DNA of 39,089 bases from an uncultured Kiritimatiellota bacterium (GCA_944389565.1 CALXMV010000021.1:1-39089); one strand, 5' to 3'; counted from the first letter of the stretch, positions 23,175 through 31,825 are shown. Notes: generated by a model from the sequence alone, not told the origin. Program-made: numbers and translations.

Positions 23175-25247
23175 ATGAAAATCCCGTTTTTCCTTCTCGC
23201 CGCGGCGCTGGCGGGCGCCCAGGCCTTCGGCGCGGTCTCCGGCACGGTCACGATCGACGGGCGCGCCGCCCCCGGCGTCGTCCTCTCCGACGGGCTGAAC
23301 GTGACCCGCACCGACGCCGACGGCCGCTACACCCTGCCGGCCGGCCACAGGCACGCCCGGTTTGTCTCCCTCTCCGTGCCCGAGCGCGCGCGTGTGGCGC
23401 GGCCGTGGCTGGCGATCGACCCGGCGCGCGCCGAGGGGTACGACTTCGCCCTGGCCTCCCGCCCCGCCGACAGCGGCGCCTTCATCCAGATCACCGACAC
23501 CGAGATGTCCGGCGGCGAGACGCCCCACTACCGCGCGATGGCCGCCCAGCTGAAGGCCTTGGCGGAGGAGACCGCCGCCGACTTCGTCGTCCACACCGGC
23601 GACATCTGCTACGCCCGCGGCCTGCGCGAGCACCAAGCGCTCTTCCGCGACCTGGGCGTCCCCCTCTTCTGGTGCATCGGCAACCATGACCTCGTGGACG
23701 GCCCAACGGGCGAGGCGCTCTTCGAGCAGCATTACGGCCCGGCGTGGTACTCCTTCAACGCCGCCGGCACCCATTTCGTCGTCCTGCCCATGCCCGGCGG
23801 CGACCGCCGCCCCTCCTACACCACCGCCGAGGTGGCCGCCTGGCTCCGCAACGACCTCGCCGCCATCCCCAAGGGCACGCCCTTGGTCGTCTTCTGCCAC
23901 GACCTCCTCTTCACCGGCGACCGCTTCGTCTACGGCGGCGTCGACCTCGTGGCCCACAACCTCAAGACCTGGGTCTACGGCCACTGGCACATCAACCTCG
24001 CCCGCCGCCAGGGCGCCGTGGAGACCTTCTGCACCAACGCCCCCGAGAAGGGCGGCATCGACGCCTCCGTCGCCGCCTTCCGCATCTTCCGGCGCGACGC
24101 CGCCGCCGGCGCCCACCGCTCCGAGCTGCGCTACGCCACCTTCGCCGAGCCCGCCCCGAGGGGCCGCGTGCGCTGGTCGGCCCAGGCCGGCGGCGGCGTC
24201 CTCTTCGCCCCGCCCCTCGTCCTCGGCGACCGCGTCTGCGTGGCCACGCTCGACGAGGACCTCCGCGGCACGGGCGGCGTCACCGCCTTCGACGCCGAGG
24301 GCCGCCGCCTCTGGCGCGCCGCGACCCGCGCCTCGGTGAAGAACGCCCTCGCCGCCGACCCCGCCCGCGGGCTCGTCTTCGCGCAGGACGTGCTGGGATG
24401 GGTCTACGCCTTCGCCGCCGGGGACGGCGCGTTGCGCTGGGAGCGGCGTCTGCCGTGCGCCCCCCTCCCCGGCCTTGTCAGCGGCCTGACCCTCGCCGAC
24501 GGCACGCTCTACGCCGGCGCGGGGCAGAGCCTCTCCGCGCTCGACCCCGCCACCGGCGAGCCCCGCTGGCAGGGCGGCGGCTGGCGGCTCCGCGAGGGCA
24601 CGCCCGACCGCCCCATCCCCGCCGACGGCGCGATCGTCCAAGGCTCCCACTGGGACGCCCTCTACGCAACCGACGCCGCCACCGGCAAGCTCCTCTGGCG
24701 CAAGGCCGACCCCGACCTCCGCTTCCGCGGCTCCATCCCCGCGCCCGAGGGCAAGAACGTCTGGGTCACCGCCCGCAAGGCCCTCTTCCTCATCGAGGCG
24801 CGTACCGGCAAGGTGCTCAAAAAGAAGGATCTCGGCTTCGGCGTCGAGAACAACGCCCAGCCCCTCCTCGCCGGCGACCTGATCGTCCTGACCACCGTGG
24901 ACGCGGGCGTCGTGGCCCTCGACCGCGCCACCCTGGCCGAACGTTGGCGCGGCGCCGTGGGCCCGGCCGCCACCTACGCCGCGCCCTACTCCCACGCCCC
25001 CCAGCCGCTCATCCAGGGCTCCCCCGTCCTGATGGGGGAGGCGGTGGCCGTCGCCGCCGCCGATGGCACGCTCCGCGCCTTCGCCCTCGCCGACGGCAGG
25101 CCCTTGGGGCGGGTCGGCCTGGGCGCGCCCCTCCTCGGCACCCCCGCCCTCTCCGCCGACGGCGCGCGGCTCTACGCCGCCGACCTCTCCGGCACGCTCC
25201 ACTGCGTCCCCACCCAGACCCTCAGGGCTTCCGACCCGAACCCTTAA
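23175..25247 (+). CDS. secreted calcineurin-like phosphoesterase fused to a PQQ-type beta-propeller
   Basis: A 690-residue exported protein. After the signal peptide, residues 22-85 match the MetallophosN type of beta domain (GTVTIDGRAAPGVVLSDGLNVTRTDADGRYTLP). A metallophosphoesterase follows: ITDTE (Asp108, Glu110), HTGDICY, GNHD (170-172), FCHDLLF and GHWHINL. The first motif is normally D-x-H; here the metal His is Glu. From about residue 330 to the end there are WD/PQQ-like blades, each with a variant of ALDPATGEPRWQ or YATDAATGKLLWR, in place of the usual MetallophosC domain. The last codons (SDPNP, stop) lie in dispersed repeat copy C. The substrate is unknown. Confidence 0.88.
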   Translation: MKIPFFLLAAALAGAQAFGAVSGTVTIDGRAAPGVVLSDGLNVTRTDADGRYTLPAGHRHARFVSLSVPERARVARPWLAIDPARAEGYDFALASRPADSGAFIQITDTEMSGGETPHYRAMAAQLKALAEETAADFVVHTGDICYARGLREHQALFRDLGVPLFWCIGNHDLVDGPTGEALFEQHYGPAWYSFNAAGTHFVVLPMPGGDRRPSYTTAEVAAWLRNDLAAIPKGTPLVVFCHDLLFTGDRFVYGGVDLVAHNLKTWVYGHWHINLARRQGAVETFCTNAPEKGGIDASVAAFRIFRRDAAAGAHRSELRYATFAEPAPRGRVRWSAQAGGGVLFAPPLVLGDRVCVATLDEDLRGTGGVTAFDAEGRRLWRAATRASVKNALAADPARGLVFAQDVLGWVYAFAAGDGALRWERRLPCAPLPGLVSGLTLADGTLYAGAGQSLSALDPATGEPRWQGGGWRLREGTPDRPIPADGAIVQGSHWDALYATDAATGKLLWRKADPDLRFRGSIPAPEGKNVWVTARKALFLIEARTGKVLKKKDLGFGVENNAQPLLAGDLIVLTTVDAGVVALDRATLAERWRGAVGPAATYAAPYSHAPQPLIQGSPVLMGEAVAVAAADGTLRAFALADGRPLGRVGLGAPLLGTPALSADGARLYAADLSGTLHCVPTQTLRASDPNP

Positions 25248-25292
25248 GGGTTTCGCCCCGGACCCTCCCGACCTTGGGGGCGGGAGGGTGCG
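25234..25292. repeat. dispersed intergenic repeat, copy C
   Basis: It contains the perfect palindrome AACCCTTAAGGGTT at 25239-25252 and the core at 25259-25275 (minus strand AAGGTCGGGAGGGTCCG, one change from copy B). The stop codon TAA of the upstream gene (25245-25247) is the centre of the palindrome, so the repeat supplies the 3' end of that gene. Confidence 0.7.
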
Positions 25293-25350
25293 GACAGGAG
25301 GCGGCGGACGCGTTTTCCCCGTCGTCGGCGGCCGGGGAAACGCGCGGATC

Positions 25351-25359
25351 TGTTACAAT
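25351..25359 (+). promoter_or_regulatory. extended -10 promoter, leaderless GH2 gene
   Basis: TGT-TACAAT at 25351-25359 is followed by GGCCGC and the ATG at 25366, the same geometry as the boxes before the HAD and YkgJ genes. No ribosome binding site is present. Confidence 0.75.
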
Positions 25360-25365
25360 GGCCGC

Positions 25366-27825
25366 ATGAAACGGTTTTTCGCGCTTGCTGTCATCGCGTT
25401 GGCGGGGGTCGTCGGCCTGCCGCTCCGCGCCGCCTATTCGCCGGCCTTCTCGCGGGCGGGTTACTTCCCCGCGGAGGGTTCGCCGCGGGTCGTCTCGTCG
25501 CTCAACGTGGGGTGGGACTTCACGCGCGGCGACGGCGCCAAGGCGCGGGTGAACCTGCCGCACACGCTGAACGTGGTGGGCTTCGAGGCGAGCGGCGGGA
25601 GCAATTACCAGGGGCCGGCGACCTACGAGAAGCGCTTCGACTTCACGCCGCGGGGCGCACGGCAGTTCCTCCACTTCGAGGCCATCATGGGCAAGAGCCG
25701 CATCTTCCTGAACGGCGAGCGGGTGGGCGGGCGTTTCGGCGGCTACCACCCCATCCACATCGAGGTGACGGGCCGCCTCAGACCCACGGGCAACGTGCTG
25801 CGCGTGGAGTGCGACAACGCGGACGACGACTCCTACCCGCCCGGCAAGCCCCAGGGGATGCTCGACTTCGCCTACTTCGGCGGCATCTACCGCGACGTGT
25901 GGCTGGTGGAGACCGGGCCGGTGGCCGTCTCCGCGCCCGGCCCGCAGGGCGGCGTCTACCTGACCACCAAGCGCCTCGGCGAGGGCAAGTGGCAGGTCAC
26001 GGCGCGCGTGGCCCTCGACGGCGAGGGGACGGCCCGGCGCCTCTACGAGGGCCGGGAGGTGCCCGAGACCTTCACGGTGGAGCGCCCGGCGGAGTGGACC
26101 CCCGACAGTCCCGCCCTCCATTTCCTGCGGGTCGAGGCCCTCGCGCCCGACGGGACGCTCTCCGACGCGGTGGACGTGCGCTTCGGCTTCCGCGACGCCT
26201 CCCTCACGGCGGAGGAGGGGCTCGTGCTCAACGGCAAGCCCTGGCGCAAGCTGATCGGCGCCAACCGCCACCAGGACTTCGCCTTCGTGGGCAACGCGAT
26301 GAGCAACCTGCTCCATTACCGCGACGCGGTGAAGCTGCGCGAGGCCGGCTTCACCCTCATCCGGAACGCCCACTACCTGCAGGACCCCGCCTTCATGGAC
26401 GCCTGCGACGAGGTGGGGCTCTTCGTCATCGCCAACACCCCCGGCTGGCAGTTCTGGAACGGCAAGCCCGTCTTCGGCCAACGCGTGCTCGACGACATCC
26501 GCGCCATGGTCCGCCGCGACCGCTCCCGCCCCTGCCTCCTCCTCTGGGAGCCCATCCTCAACGAGACCTGGTACCCCGAGCCCGCCGCCAAGCAGTGGGT
26601 CCAAGCCGTGAAGGAGGAGGCCGACCTGGGCCCCGCCCTCTGCGCCTGCGACTCCGGCGCCCGCGGCCAGCAGTTCTACGACGTCATCTTCAGGCACCCC
26701 GACGGCTCCGCCGGCGAGTCCCACCCCGCAGGCCCCGCCGGCGCACGCCCCACCTTCACCCGCGAGTGGGGCGACTGCGTGGACGACTGGGCGAGCCACA
26801 ACTCCCCCTCCCGCGCCGACCGCGCCTGGGGCGAGATCCCGCAGCGCGTCCAGGCCCGCCATTACCTCGGCGCCACCGACCCCGACTACCCCGTCACCTC
26901 CCTCACCATGCTCCTGGCGCAGCCCCCGGGCCACTTCGGCGGCGCCCTGTGGCACAGCTTCGACCACGCCCGCGGCTACCACCCCGACACCTTCTTCGGC
27001 GGCGTCATGACCTCCGCCCGCCTCCCCAAGACCGCCTACTGGATGTTCAAGGCCGTCCTCACCGACCCCCTCCGCGGCATCCCCGCCATCCCCAACGTCG
27101 ACCTCGGCCCCTTCGTCCACGTGGCCCACGACCTCACCCCCTTCTCCCCCCGCGAGGTCGACATCTATTCCAACGTCCCCCTCACCGAGCTCACCCTCCT
27201 GGGCGACCCCCTCAAGGAGATCGCCCCCTTCCGCCACACCACCGCCGACGGCAAGGGCTTCTCCTTTTACAAGCTCAAGGCCCTCGACCGCGGCGGGGAG
27301 AAAGGGCGGATCAAGATCGCCGGCAACCACGCCGGCCAGCCCTTCGCCAAGCCCGCCGCCTACCGCCGCACCGGCCTGAGCCTCCGCCTCGACACCATGC
27401 GCACCTGCCTCGTCGCCGACGGCTCCGAGCTCGTCGTCGCCGTCGCCACCCTCACCGACGCCGCCGGCACCCCCAAGCACCTCGCCACCGAGCGCATCCG
27501 CTTCGCCGTCGAAGGCCCCGCCGAGATCGTCAACACCCCCGACGGCGCCCTCAACCCCCAGCAGACCCGCTACGGCGAGGCGGTCGTCCTCCTGCGCATG
27601 GGCACCACCCCCGGCAAGGTCACCCTCCGCGCCGAGGTCGACCGCCCCGGGCAAAACGTCTCCGGCGCCGCCGCCCTCACCTTCGAGACCGTCCCCCCCG
27701 CCCACCCCCTCATCTACGACACGCCCGCCCCCCTCGCCCCCTCGCCCAGACTCTCCGACCGCCCCCAGCCCGCGCCGCTCGACCTCTCCGAGGTCGAACG
27801 CCAGCAGTCCGACTTCGGCGAATGA
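25366..27825 (+). CDS. secreted glycoside hydrolase family 2 enzyme (beta-galactosidase-like)
   Basis: An 819-residue exported glycosidase. After a signal peptide (FFALAVIALAGVVGLPLRAA) comes the sugar-binding jelly roll (about 40-190, with INGxxVGxxxGGYxPxxxxxT in the form LNGERVGGRFGGYHPIHIEVT), an Ig-like domain, and a TIM barrel from about 290. GANRHQDFAFVGNA is the typical GH2 block. The acid/base is Glu400 in LNETW and the nucleophile is probably Glu467 in TREWGD. The C-terminal 220 residues include an added beta domain. The sugar specificity (galactoside, glucuronide, mannoside) cannot be read. The start is fixed by the signal peptide and by a -10 box 6 nt upstream. Confidence 0.93.
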   Translation: MKRFFALAVIALAGVVGLPLRAAYSPAFSRAGYFPAEGSPRVVSSLNVGWDFTRGDGAKARVNLPHTLNVVGFEASGGSNYQGPATYEKRFDFTPRGARQFLHFEAIMGKSRIFLNGERVGGRFGGYHPIHIEVTGRLRPTGNVLRVECDNADDDSYPPGKPQGMLDFAYFGGIYRDVWLVETGPVAVSAPGPQGGVYLTTKRLGEGKWQVTARVALDGEGTARRLYEGREVPETFTVERPAEWTPDSPALHFLRVEALAPDGTLSDAVDVRFGFRDASLTAEEGLVLNGKPWRKLIGANRHQDFAFVGNAMSNLLHYRDAVKLREAGFTLIRNAHYLQDPAFMDACDEVGLFVIANTPGWQFWNGKPVFGQRVLDDIRAMVRRDRSRPCLLLWEPILNETWYPEPAAKQWVQAVKEEADLGPALCACDSGARGQQFYDVIFRHPDGSAGESHPAGPAGARPTFTREWGDCVDDWASHNSPSRADRAWGEIPQRVQARHYLGATDPDYPVTSLTMLLAQPPGHFGGALWHSFDHARGYHPDTFFGGVMTSARLPKTAYWMFKAVLTDPLRGIPAIPNVDLGPFVHVAHDLTPFSPREVDIYSNVPLTELTLLGDPLKEIAPFRHTTADGKGFSFYKLKALDRGGEKGRIKIAGNHAGQPFAKPAAYRRTGLSLRLDTMRTCLVADGSELVVAVATLTDAAGTPKHLATERIRFAVEGPAEIVNTPDGALNPQQTRYGEAVVLLRMGTTPGKVTLRAEVDRPGQNVSGAAALTFETVPPAHPLIYDTPAPLAPSPRLSDRPQPAPLDLSEVERQQSDFGE

Positions 27826-27861
27826 GCCCGAAAACCGCACGCACGGCACGCGCGTTTGCGC

Positions 27862-27867
27862 TATAAT
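27862..27867 (+). promoter_or_regulatory. -10 box of the DUF3472 gene
   Basis: A perfect TATAAT at 27862-27867, without the TG extension seen elsewhere and without a clear -35. Here the leader is about 20 nt and carries AAGGAAGGA before the ATG at 27894, so this transcript has a normal Shine-Dalgarno start. Confidence 0.6.
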
Positions 27868-27893
27868 TGGAGAAAACGAAAGGAAGGATCCTC

Positions 27894-28787
27894 ATGAAAC
27901 GTCTGTTGATGACCATCTGCGCCGCGGCGTGCGCGGCAACCGTGGGGCTCGCGCAGAGCGGCGAGCAGCAGGAGGCCCGCCAGGCCCGGAGCGTCCACCT
28001 GGGCTACCGCGGCTACGGCGACGCGGCGACCGTGTGCTACATCGAGGCCACCGCCGACCGCTTCCACCCCGGCTCCTACATGTGCCTGCTCGGCTTCGAC
28101 GGCGGCTACGCCGGCGTGCAGGAGCACGTCAACGGCAACCACGTGGCCATCTTCTCCGTCTGGGAGCCCGGCGACGCCTTCGACTTCAAGGCCCGCCAGG
28201 AGAACGTCAGGGAATCCATCCGCACCCGCGAGCTCTACCACGGCGAGGGCGTCCGCGTCAAACGCTTCGGCGGCGAGGGCACCGGCGGCCAGTCGATGAT
28301 GGACTGGCCCTGGAAGCTCGGCGAGCCCGTCTGCATGGCCGTCTCCGCCGCGCCCGACGGCGACGACCGCACCGCCTACACCTGCTGGGTGTGGGACGCT
28401 GCCAAGGGCGACTGGTTCCGCATGGCCACCTTCTCCACGCTCGTGGGCAAGGGCCGCGACCACGTCGTCGGCGTCTACTCCTTCCTCGAGGACTTCCGGC
28501 GCAACATCGAGAGCAAGCGGCACATCCGCGCCGCCCGCTTCTCCCGCCTCTGGGCCTGGGACGGCCAGAAGTGGGCCGCCTCCGACCGCGCCCGCTTCAC
28601 CGCCGACAACAACACCTCCGTGAAGATCGACGCCGGCCCCGCCGCCGACGGCTTCTGGCTCGCCACCGGCGGCGACACCGCCAACGTCACCGTCCCCCTC
28701 TGGCAGGAGATCCGCCCCGGCGGCGCGCCCGACGCCTCCGCCGAACGCCGCGCCAAGCTCCTCAAAGCCATCGAGGCCATCCGCTGA
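27894..28787 (+). CDS. secreted DUF3472-domain protein
   Basis: A 297-residue exported protein. The signal peptide is MKRLLMTICAAACAATVGLAQ. The rest matches the DUF3472 pattern: GSYMCLLGFDGGYAGVQ, a FSVWEPGDAFD block, GEGVRVKRFGGEGTGGQSMMDWPWKLGEP, and a following strand-rich half ending in a 40-residue helical tail. Family members occur beside glycan-degrading genes; their function is not known. AAGGAAGGA at 27880-27888 fits the ATG at 27894. It follows the GH2 gene and precedes a phosphoesterase by 12 nt. A carbohydrate-related role is inference from context. Confidence 0.85.
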   Translation: MKRLLMTICAAACAATVGLAQSGEQQEARQARSVHLGYRGYGDAATVCYIEATADRFHPGSYMCLLGFDGGYAGVQEHVNGNHVAIFSVWEPGDAFDFKARQENVRESIRTRELYHGEGVRVKRFGGEGTGGQSMMDWPWKLGEPVCMAVSAAPDGDDRTAYTCWVWDAAKGDWFRMATFSTLVGKGRDHVVGVYSFLEDFRRNIESKRHIRAARFSRLWAWDGQKWAASDRARFTADNNTSVKIDAGPAADGFWLATGGDTANVTVPLWQEIRPGGAPDASAERRAKLLKAIEAIR

Positions 28788-28799
28788 GGCCGGGCGCCC

Positions 28800-30185
28800 A
28801 TGCGCGTCGCCTTCTTCTCGGACATCCACGCCAACCTCCCCGCCTTGGAGGCCGCGCTCGCGGACGCCCGTGAGCGCGGTGCCCTCCATCTCATCAACCT
28901 CGGCGACGTCGTCGGCTACGGCCCCCAGCCCGTCGAATGCCTGGCGCGCATCCGCGAGGTCGCCAGCGGGAACGTGCTGGGCAACCACGACGCCGCCGCC
29001 TGCGGCCTCCTCGACCCCGCCCTCTTCAACCCCTTCGCCCGCGAGACCGCCCAGCGCGCCTCGCTCGCCCTCGACGCCGAGGCCAAGGCCTGGCTCCGCG
29101 CCCGCCCCTACATCCTCGAGGGCGACGGCTTCGCCTGCTGCCACGCCGGCTTCGAGGAGCCCGAGCGCTTCCACTACGTCGAGACCAAGGAGGACGCCGA
29201 GCCCAGCTTCGCCGCCCTGCCCGACGTGCCCCTCCTCGTCCTCGGCCACACCCACATCCCCTGCCTCTTCGCGCAGGAGGGCGGCGCCGTCCGCCGCCTC
29301 CCGCCCGAGGGCGTCACCCTGCGCCCCGGCCTCCGCCTCCTGGCCAACCCCGGCTCCATCGGCTTCCCGCGCGGCGACAGCCTCACCGCCGACTACCTCC
29401 TCCTCGACACCGCCACCGGCCGCCTCACCTTCCACGCCGTGCCCTACGACCTGGCCCCCTACCGCCTCGCCCTCGTGCGCAACGGCTACAACCCCCTGAA
29501 CTACTGGTTCCTCTCCCCCTCCGCCCGCCAACGCCGCCGCGAGCAGGCCTTCCTGGCGCCCACCCGCGCCGGCGAGGCCGCCCAAGCCCCCGGCTTCGCC
29601 CCCCGCGGCGCAGCCTCCGGCCGCCGCGCCCACCGTGCGCCCGCCCTCCTCGCCGCCGCCCTCGCCGCCGCGCTCCTCGCGGCCCTCGCCTTCCTCCTCG
29701 TCCCGACGCCCGACGCCGCCACCGCCATCCCCCGCGCCCAGCGCGCCGCCGCCAACCTGCTCCCGCCCCTGGCCCATTGGGTCGGCGCCGGCGACGTCCC
29801 CGGCCTGGAGCGCGTCCCCGGCCCCGGCGACAACACCCTCGCCCTCACCCCCGTCGGCGACACGCCCGGCCCCCGCCACGACACCCTCGTCTCCCCCTTC
29901 ACCCCCGTCCCCGCCCGCGCCAGGCGCCTCGCCTTCACCTTCGCCCTGCGCGGCGGCGACCATGACGCCCTCCGCTGCCAGGCCCGCGTCGTCTTCCTCT
30001 GCGCCGACGGCCGCCAGCGCAAGGACCGCCTCCACGCCTATTCCGCCCCCGGCGAGAAATCCTACACCATCCCCGTCCCCCCCGACGCCATCCAGATGCG
30101 CGCCGAGTTCGCCCTCACCCTCCCCGGCCCCCTCGCCATCGAGGAGCCCACCCTCCTCCTCCTCGAACGCGCCCCCGCGGAGTGA
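28800..30185 (+). CDS. calcineurin-like phosphoesterase (YfcE/ApaH type) with C-terminal membrane helix and extra domain
   Basis: A 461-residue protein. The first 230 residues are a complete cytoplasmic-type metallophosphoesterase: FSDIHANLPALEAAL, LGDVVGYGPQPVECL, GNHDAA, CCHAGF, LGHTHIPC and ANPGSIGFPR. After a proline/arginine-rich linker there is one membrane helix (about 281-302, ALLAAALAAALLAALAFLLV), then about 155 residues that would be in the periplasm and look like a beta-sandwich. Because there is no signal peptide, the catalytic domain should stay in the cytoplasm. The domain combination is unusual. It is 12 nt after the DUF3472 gene and ends 68 nt before a convergent gene. Confidence 0.88.
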   Translation: MRVAFFSDIHANLPALEAALADARERGALHLINLGDVVGYGPQPVECLARIREVASGNVLGNHDAAACGLLDPALFNPFARETAQRASLALDAEAKAWLRARPYILEGDGFACCHAGFEEPERFHYVETKEDAEPSFAALPDVPLLVLGHTHIPCLFAQEGGAVRRLPPEGVTLRPGLRLLANPGSIGFPRGDSLTADYLLLDTATGRLTFHAVPYDLAPYRLALVRNGYNPLNYWFLSPSARQRRREQAFLAPTRAGEAAQAPGFAPRGAASGRRAHRAPALLAAALAAALLAALAFLLVPTPDAATAIPRAQRAAANLLPPLAHWVGAGDVPGLERVPGPGDNTLALTPVGDTPGPRHDTLVSPFTPVPARARRLAFTFALRGGDHDALRCQARVVFLCADGRQRKDRLHAYSAPGEKSYTIPVPPDAIQMRAEFALTLPGPLAIEEPTLLLLERAPAE

Positions 30186-30253
30186 CCGCGCGCACTGCGG
30201 GGCGGCCTGCGCGTGGGGATGGGCGCCGCGGCCTTTGCCGGGCGCGATCGGGG

Positions 30254-30952
30254 TCAGGTGGTGCGGACCTGGTAGGCGCCGGTGGGTTTGAGGCGGTGTC
30301 TGCGTTGGCGGAGGAGGAGGGCGTGGAGGGAGGGGTTGGCCAGGCGGGCGGTTCGGAGGATGCGGGAGGCGTGGCGCTCGGAGAGGGCGAAGCGTTTGGC
30401 GAGGGCGCGCGTGGTGATGGGGGCGTTGGGCCGGCGGGGTTCGGGGAGGGTGGCCCAGGCATGGAGGAGGGCGTGGTCGCGCGGGGTGAGCGCGGGAAAG
30501 CCGGCGGCGATGGCCTGGTCGAGGGATTCGGCGGTGCGGACGAGGGTGGCGATGTGGCGGGCGCTTTCGGCCTGGGCGAGGGCGGGATGGGCCTGGCAGG
30601 GACGTTCGCGGGGGGTGGCGGCGCAGGGGGGCGCGGCGGGGTCGGCGGGGCTCGGGGCGAGGAGGAGGACGGGGCGGCCGAGGCGTCGGCGGGCGTCGGC
30701 GGCCCATCGGCGGAGGTCGGCGGGGGTGACGGGCAGCCAGGCGGGGGAGAGGCCGCACGGGGGCGCGAGGAGGAGGCAACGGAGGGTCTCGGCCCGAGGG
30801 GCAAGGCGGGAGGCGACGCGGAGGAGCTCGGGGCGGGAGCAGGGGCGGAGGATGGCGACGCGCTCGCCTTCGCCGCAGAGGGGGCAATGGGCGGGGCGGA
30901 GGTCGGGCGCGGCGGGCGCGGGGTCGGGGTCGGCGAGGTCGTAGAGGTCCAT
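30254..30952 (-). CDS. unknown protein with CxxC motif and C-terminal helix-turn-helix
   Basis: A 232-residue protein I do not recognise. Near the N-terminus is HCPLCGEGERV, one CxxC knuckle that could bind zinc with later Cys residues (PCSRPEL, CLLLAPPCGL). Residues 85-150 are Pro/Ala-rich helical. From about residue 175 a clear helix-turn-helix follows: ITTRALAKRFALSERHASRILRTARLANPSLHALLLRQRRHR, in the style of winged-helix or sigma-region-4 DNA binding. It is the second gene of a two-gene unit, 6 nt after 30959-31738. A DNA-binding regulator is the simplest reading; it could regulate the divergent operon. Confidence 0.72.
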   Translation of the reverse strand: MDLYDLADPDPAPAAPDLRPAHCPLCGEGERVAILRPCSRPELLRVASRLAPRAETLRCLLLAPPCGLSPAWLPVTPADLRRWAADARRRLGRPVLLLAPSPADPAAPPCAATPRERPCQAHPALAQAESARHIATLVRTAESLDQAIAAGFPALTPRDHALLHAWATLPEPRRPNAPITTRALAKRFALSERHASRILRTARLANPSLHALLLRQRRHRLKPTGAYQVRTT

Positions 30953-30958
30953 GGGCGT

Positions 30959-31738
30959 TCAGGCGGTGGTGGTGAGGGAGAGGAGGGCGGCGAGGGCGGG
31001 GAGGGTGGTGGGGGTGAGGGTGGCGCGGAGGAGGGGGGCGTCGTGGTAGAGCTCGGCGACGTAGGCGTGGGTGGCGGCGCGGGGGCGGAGGGCGAAGGCG
31101 AGGGAGACGAGGCGTTCGGGGATGGGGGCGCCGGTGCCATCGAGCTCGTCGAAGCCGTCGAGGGGCCATTGGCGCTGGCCGAGGGCGCCGCCACGGCCGG
31201 GTTCGCGCCAGGCGAGGCCTTTGAGGCGCAGCTCGCTCCAGCGGGCGGCGGGGTCGGCGGGACGGCGGGCCTCGGGCGGGAGGAGCCAGAGGGGGGCGAG
31301 GTCGAAGCGCAGGGGGCGGAAGGGCTCGGCGGGACGGCGGTCGGGGAAAAGGGTGCCGTTGAAGGCCTGGAGGAGGGCGGCGGCACGGGCGTCGTCGGGG
31401 CCGGCGAGATAGAGGTAGGCGTGGGGCCAATCGAGGATGGCGAGATAGGCGCGGCGGGGGACGTAGTCGAGGCCGGCGGGGCGGCCGTCCTCGTAGGTGG
31501 CGAGCCAGTGGCGGCGGTCGGCGCCGTGGAGGAAGGCGCAGAGCCAGACGTGGCGGCCGATCTCGCGGCAGACGGGGGTGACGGGGCCGACGCAGAGGGC
31601 ATCGGCGGCGGCGCGGGCGAGGGCGGCGGCGCGTTCGCCCGCGGGGGGCGTGAAGCCCTCGGGGAGGGCGTAGCAACGGAAGCGGCGGGGGGCGCGCAGG
31701 GCACGCCAACCCCGGGGCGGGGTCTCTTGCACAGACAT
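30959..31738 (-). CDS. unknown cytoplasmic protein, first gene of a two-gene operon
   Basis: A 259-residue protein with no signal peptide or membrane helix and no motif I can place. It has an aromatic core (RFRCYALPEGFTPP, GRHVWLCAFLHGADRRHWLATY, YVPRRAYLAILDWPHAYLYLAGPDDA) suggesting a mixed alpha/beta fold, and a C-terminal part with PERLVSLAFALRPRAATHAYVAELYHD. AAGGA at 31750-31746 (minus) precedes the ATG at 31738. A TGC-TATAAT promoter lies at 31775-31767. The operon diverges from the YkgJ/ExbB/M60 operon across a 102-nt gap, so joint control of the two is possible. Confidence 0.75.
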   Translation of the reverse strand: MSVQETPPRGWRALRAPRRFRCYALPEGFTPPAGERAAALARAAADALCVGPVTPVCREIGRHVWLCAFLHGADRRHWLATYEDGRPAGLDYVPRRAYLAILDWPHAYLYLAGPDDARAAALLQAFNGTLFPDRRPAEPFRPLRFDLAPLWLLPPEARRPADPAARWSELRLKGLAWREPGRGGALGQRQWPLDGFDELDGTGAPIPERLVSLAFALRPRAATHAYVAELYHDAPLLRATLTPTTLPALAALLSLTTTA

Positions 31739-31766
31739 GGGAGAATCCTTTCTTTGTTTTGGGGGC

Positions 31767-31775
31767 ATTATAGCA
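31767..31775 (-). promoter_or_regulatory. extended -10 promoter of the unknown two-gene operon
   Basis: TGC-TATAAT on the minus strand from 31775 to 31767. The ATG is 28 nt further on with a proper ribosome binding site. Its mirror-image partner at 31826-31834 drives the opposite operon. Confidence 0.75.
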
Positions 31776-31825
31776 GATCGGCGCCTCCGGCACGCGGAGC
31801 CGGATGCCCCGCCGACCGGCCATTG

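Noticed and set aside
22104..25202. A 1,032-codon minus-strand open frame of Gly/Glu/Val/Ala composition
   Set aside because: It is antisense to thiD and the phosphoesterase/PQQ gene, with no motif; a compositional shadow.
27862..27894. The DUF3472 gene as another leaderless gene
   Set aside because: The TATAAT is 26 nt before the ATG and an AAGGAAGGA ribosome binding site lies between them, so a normal leader is expected.
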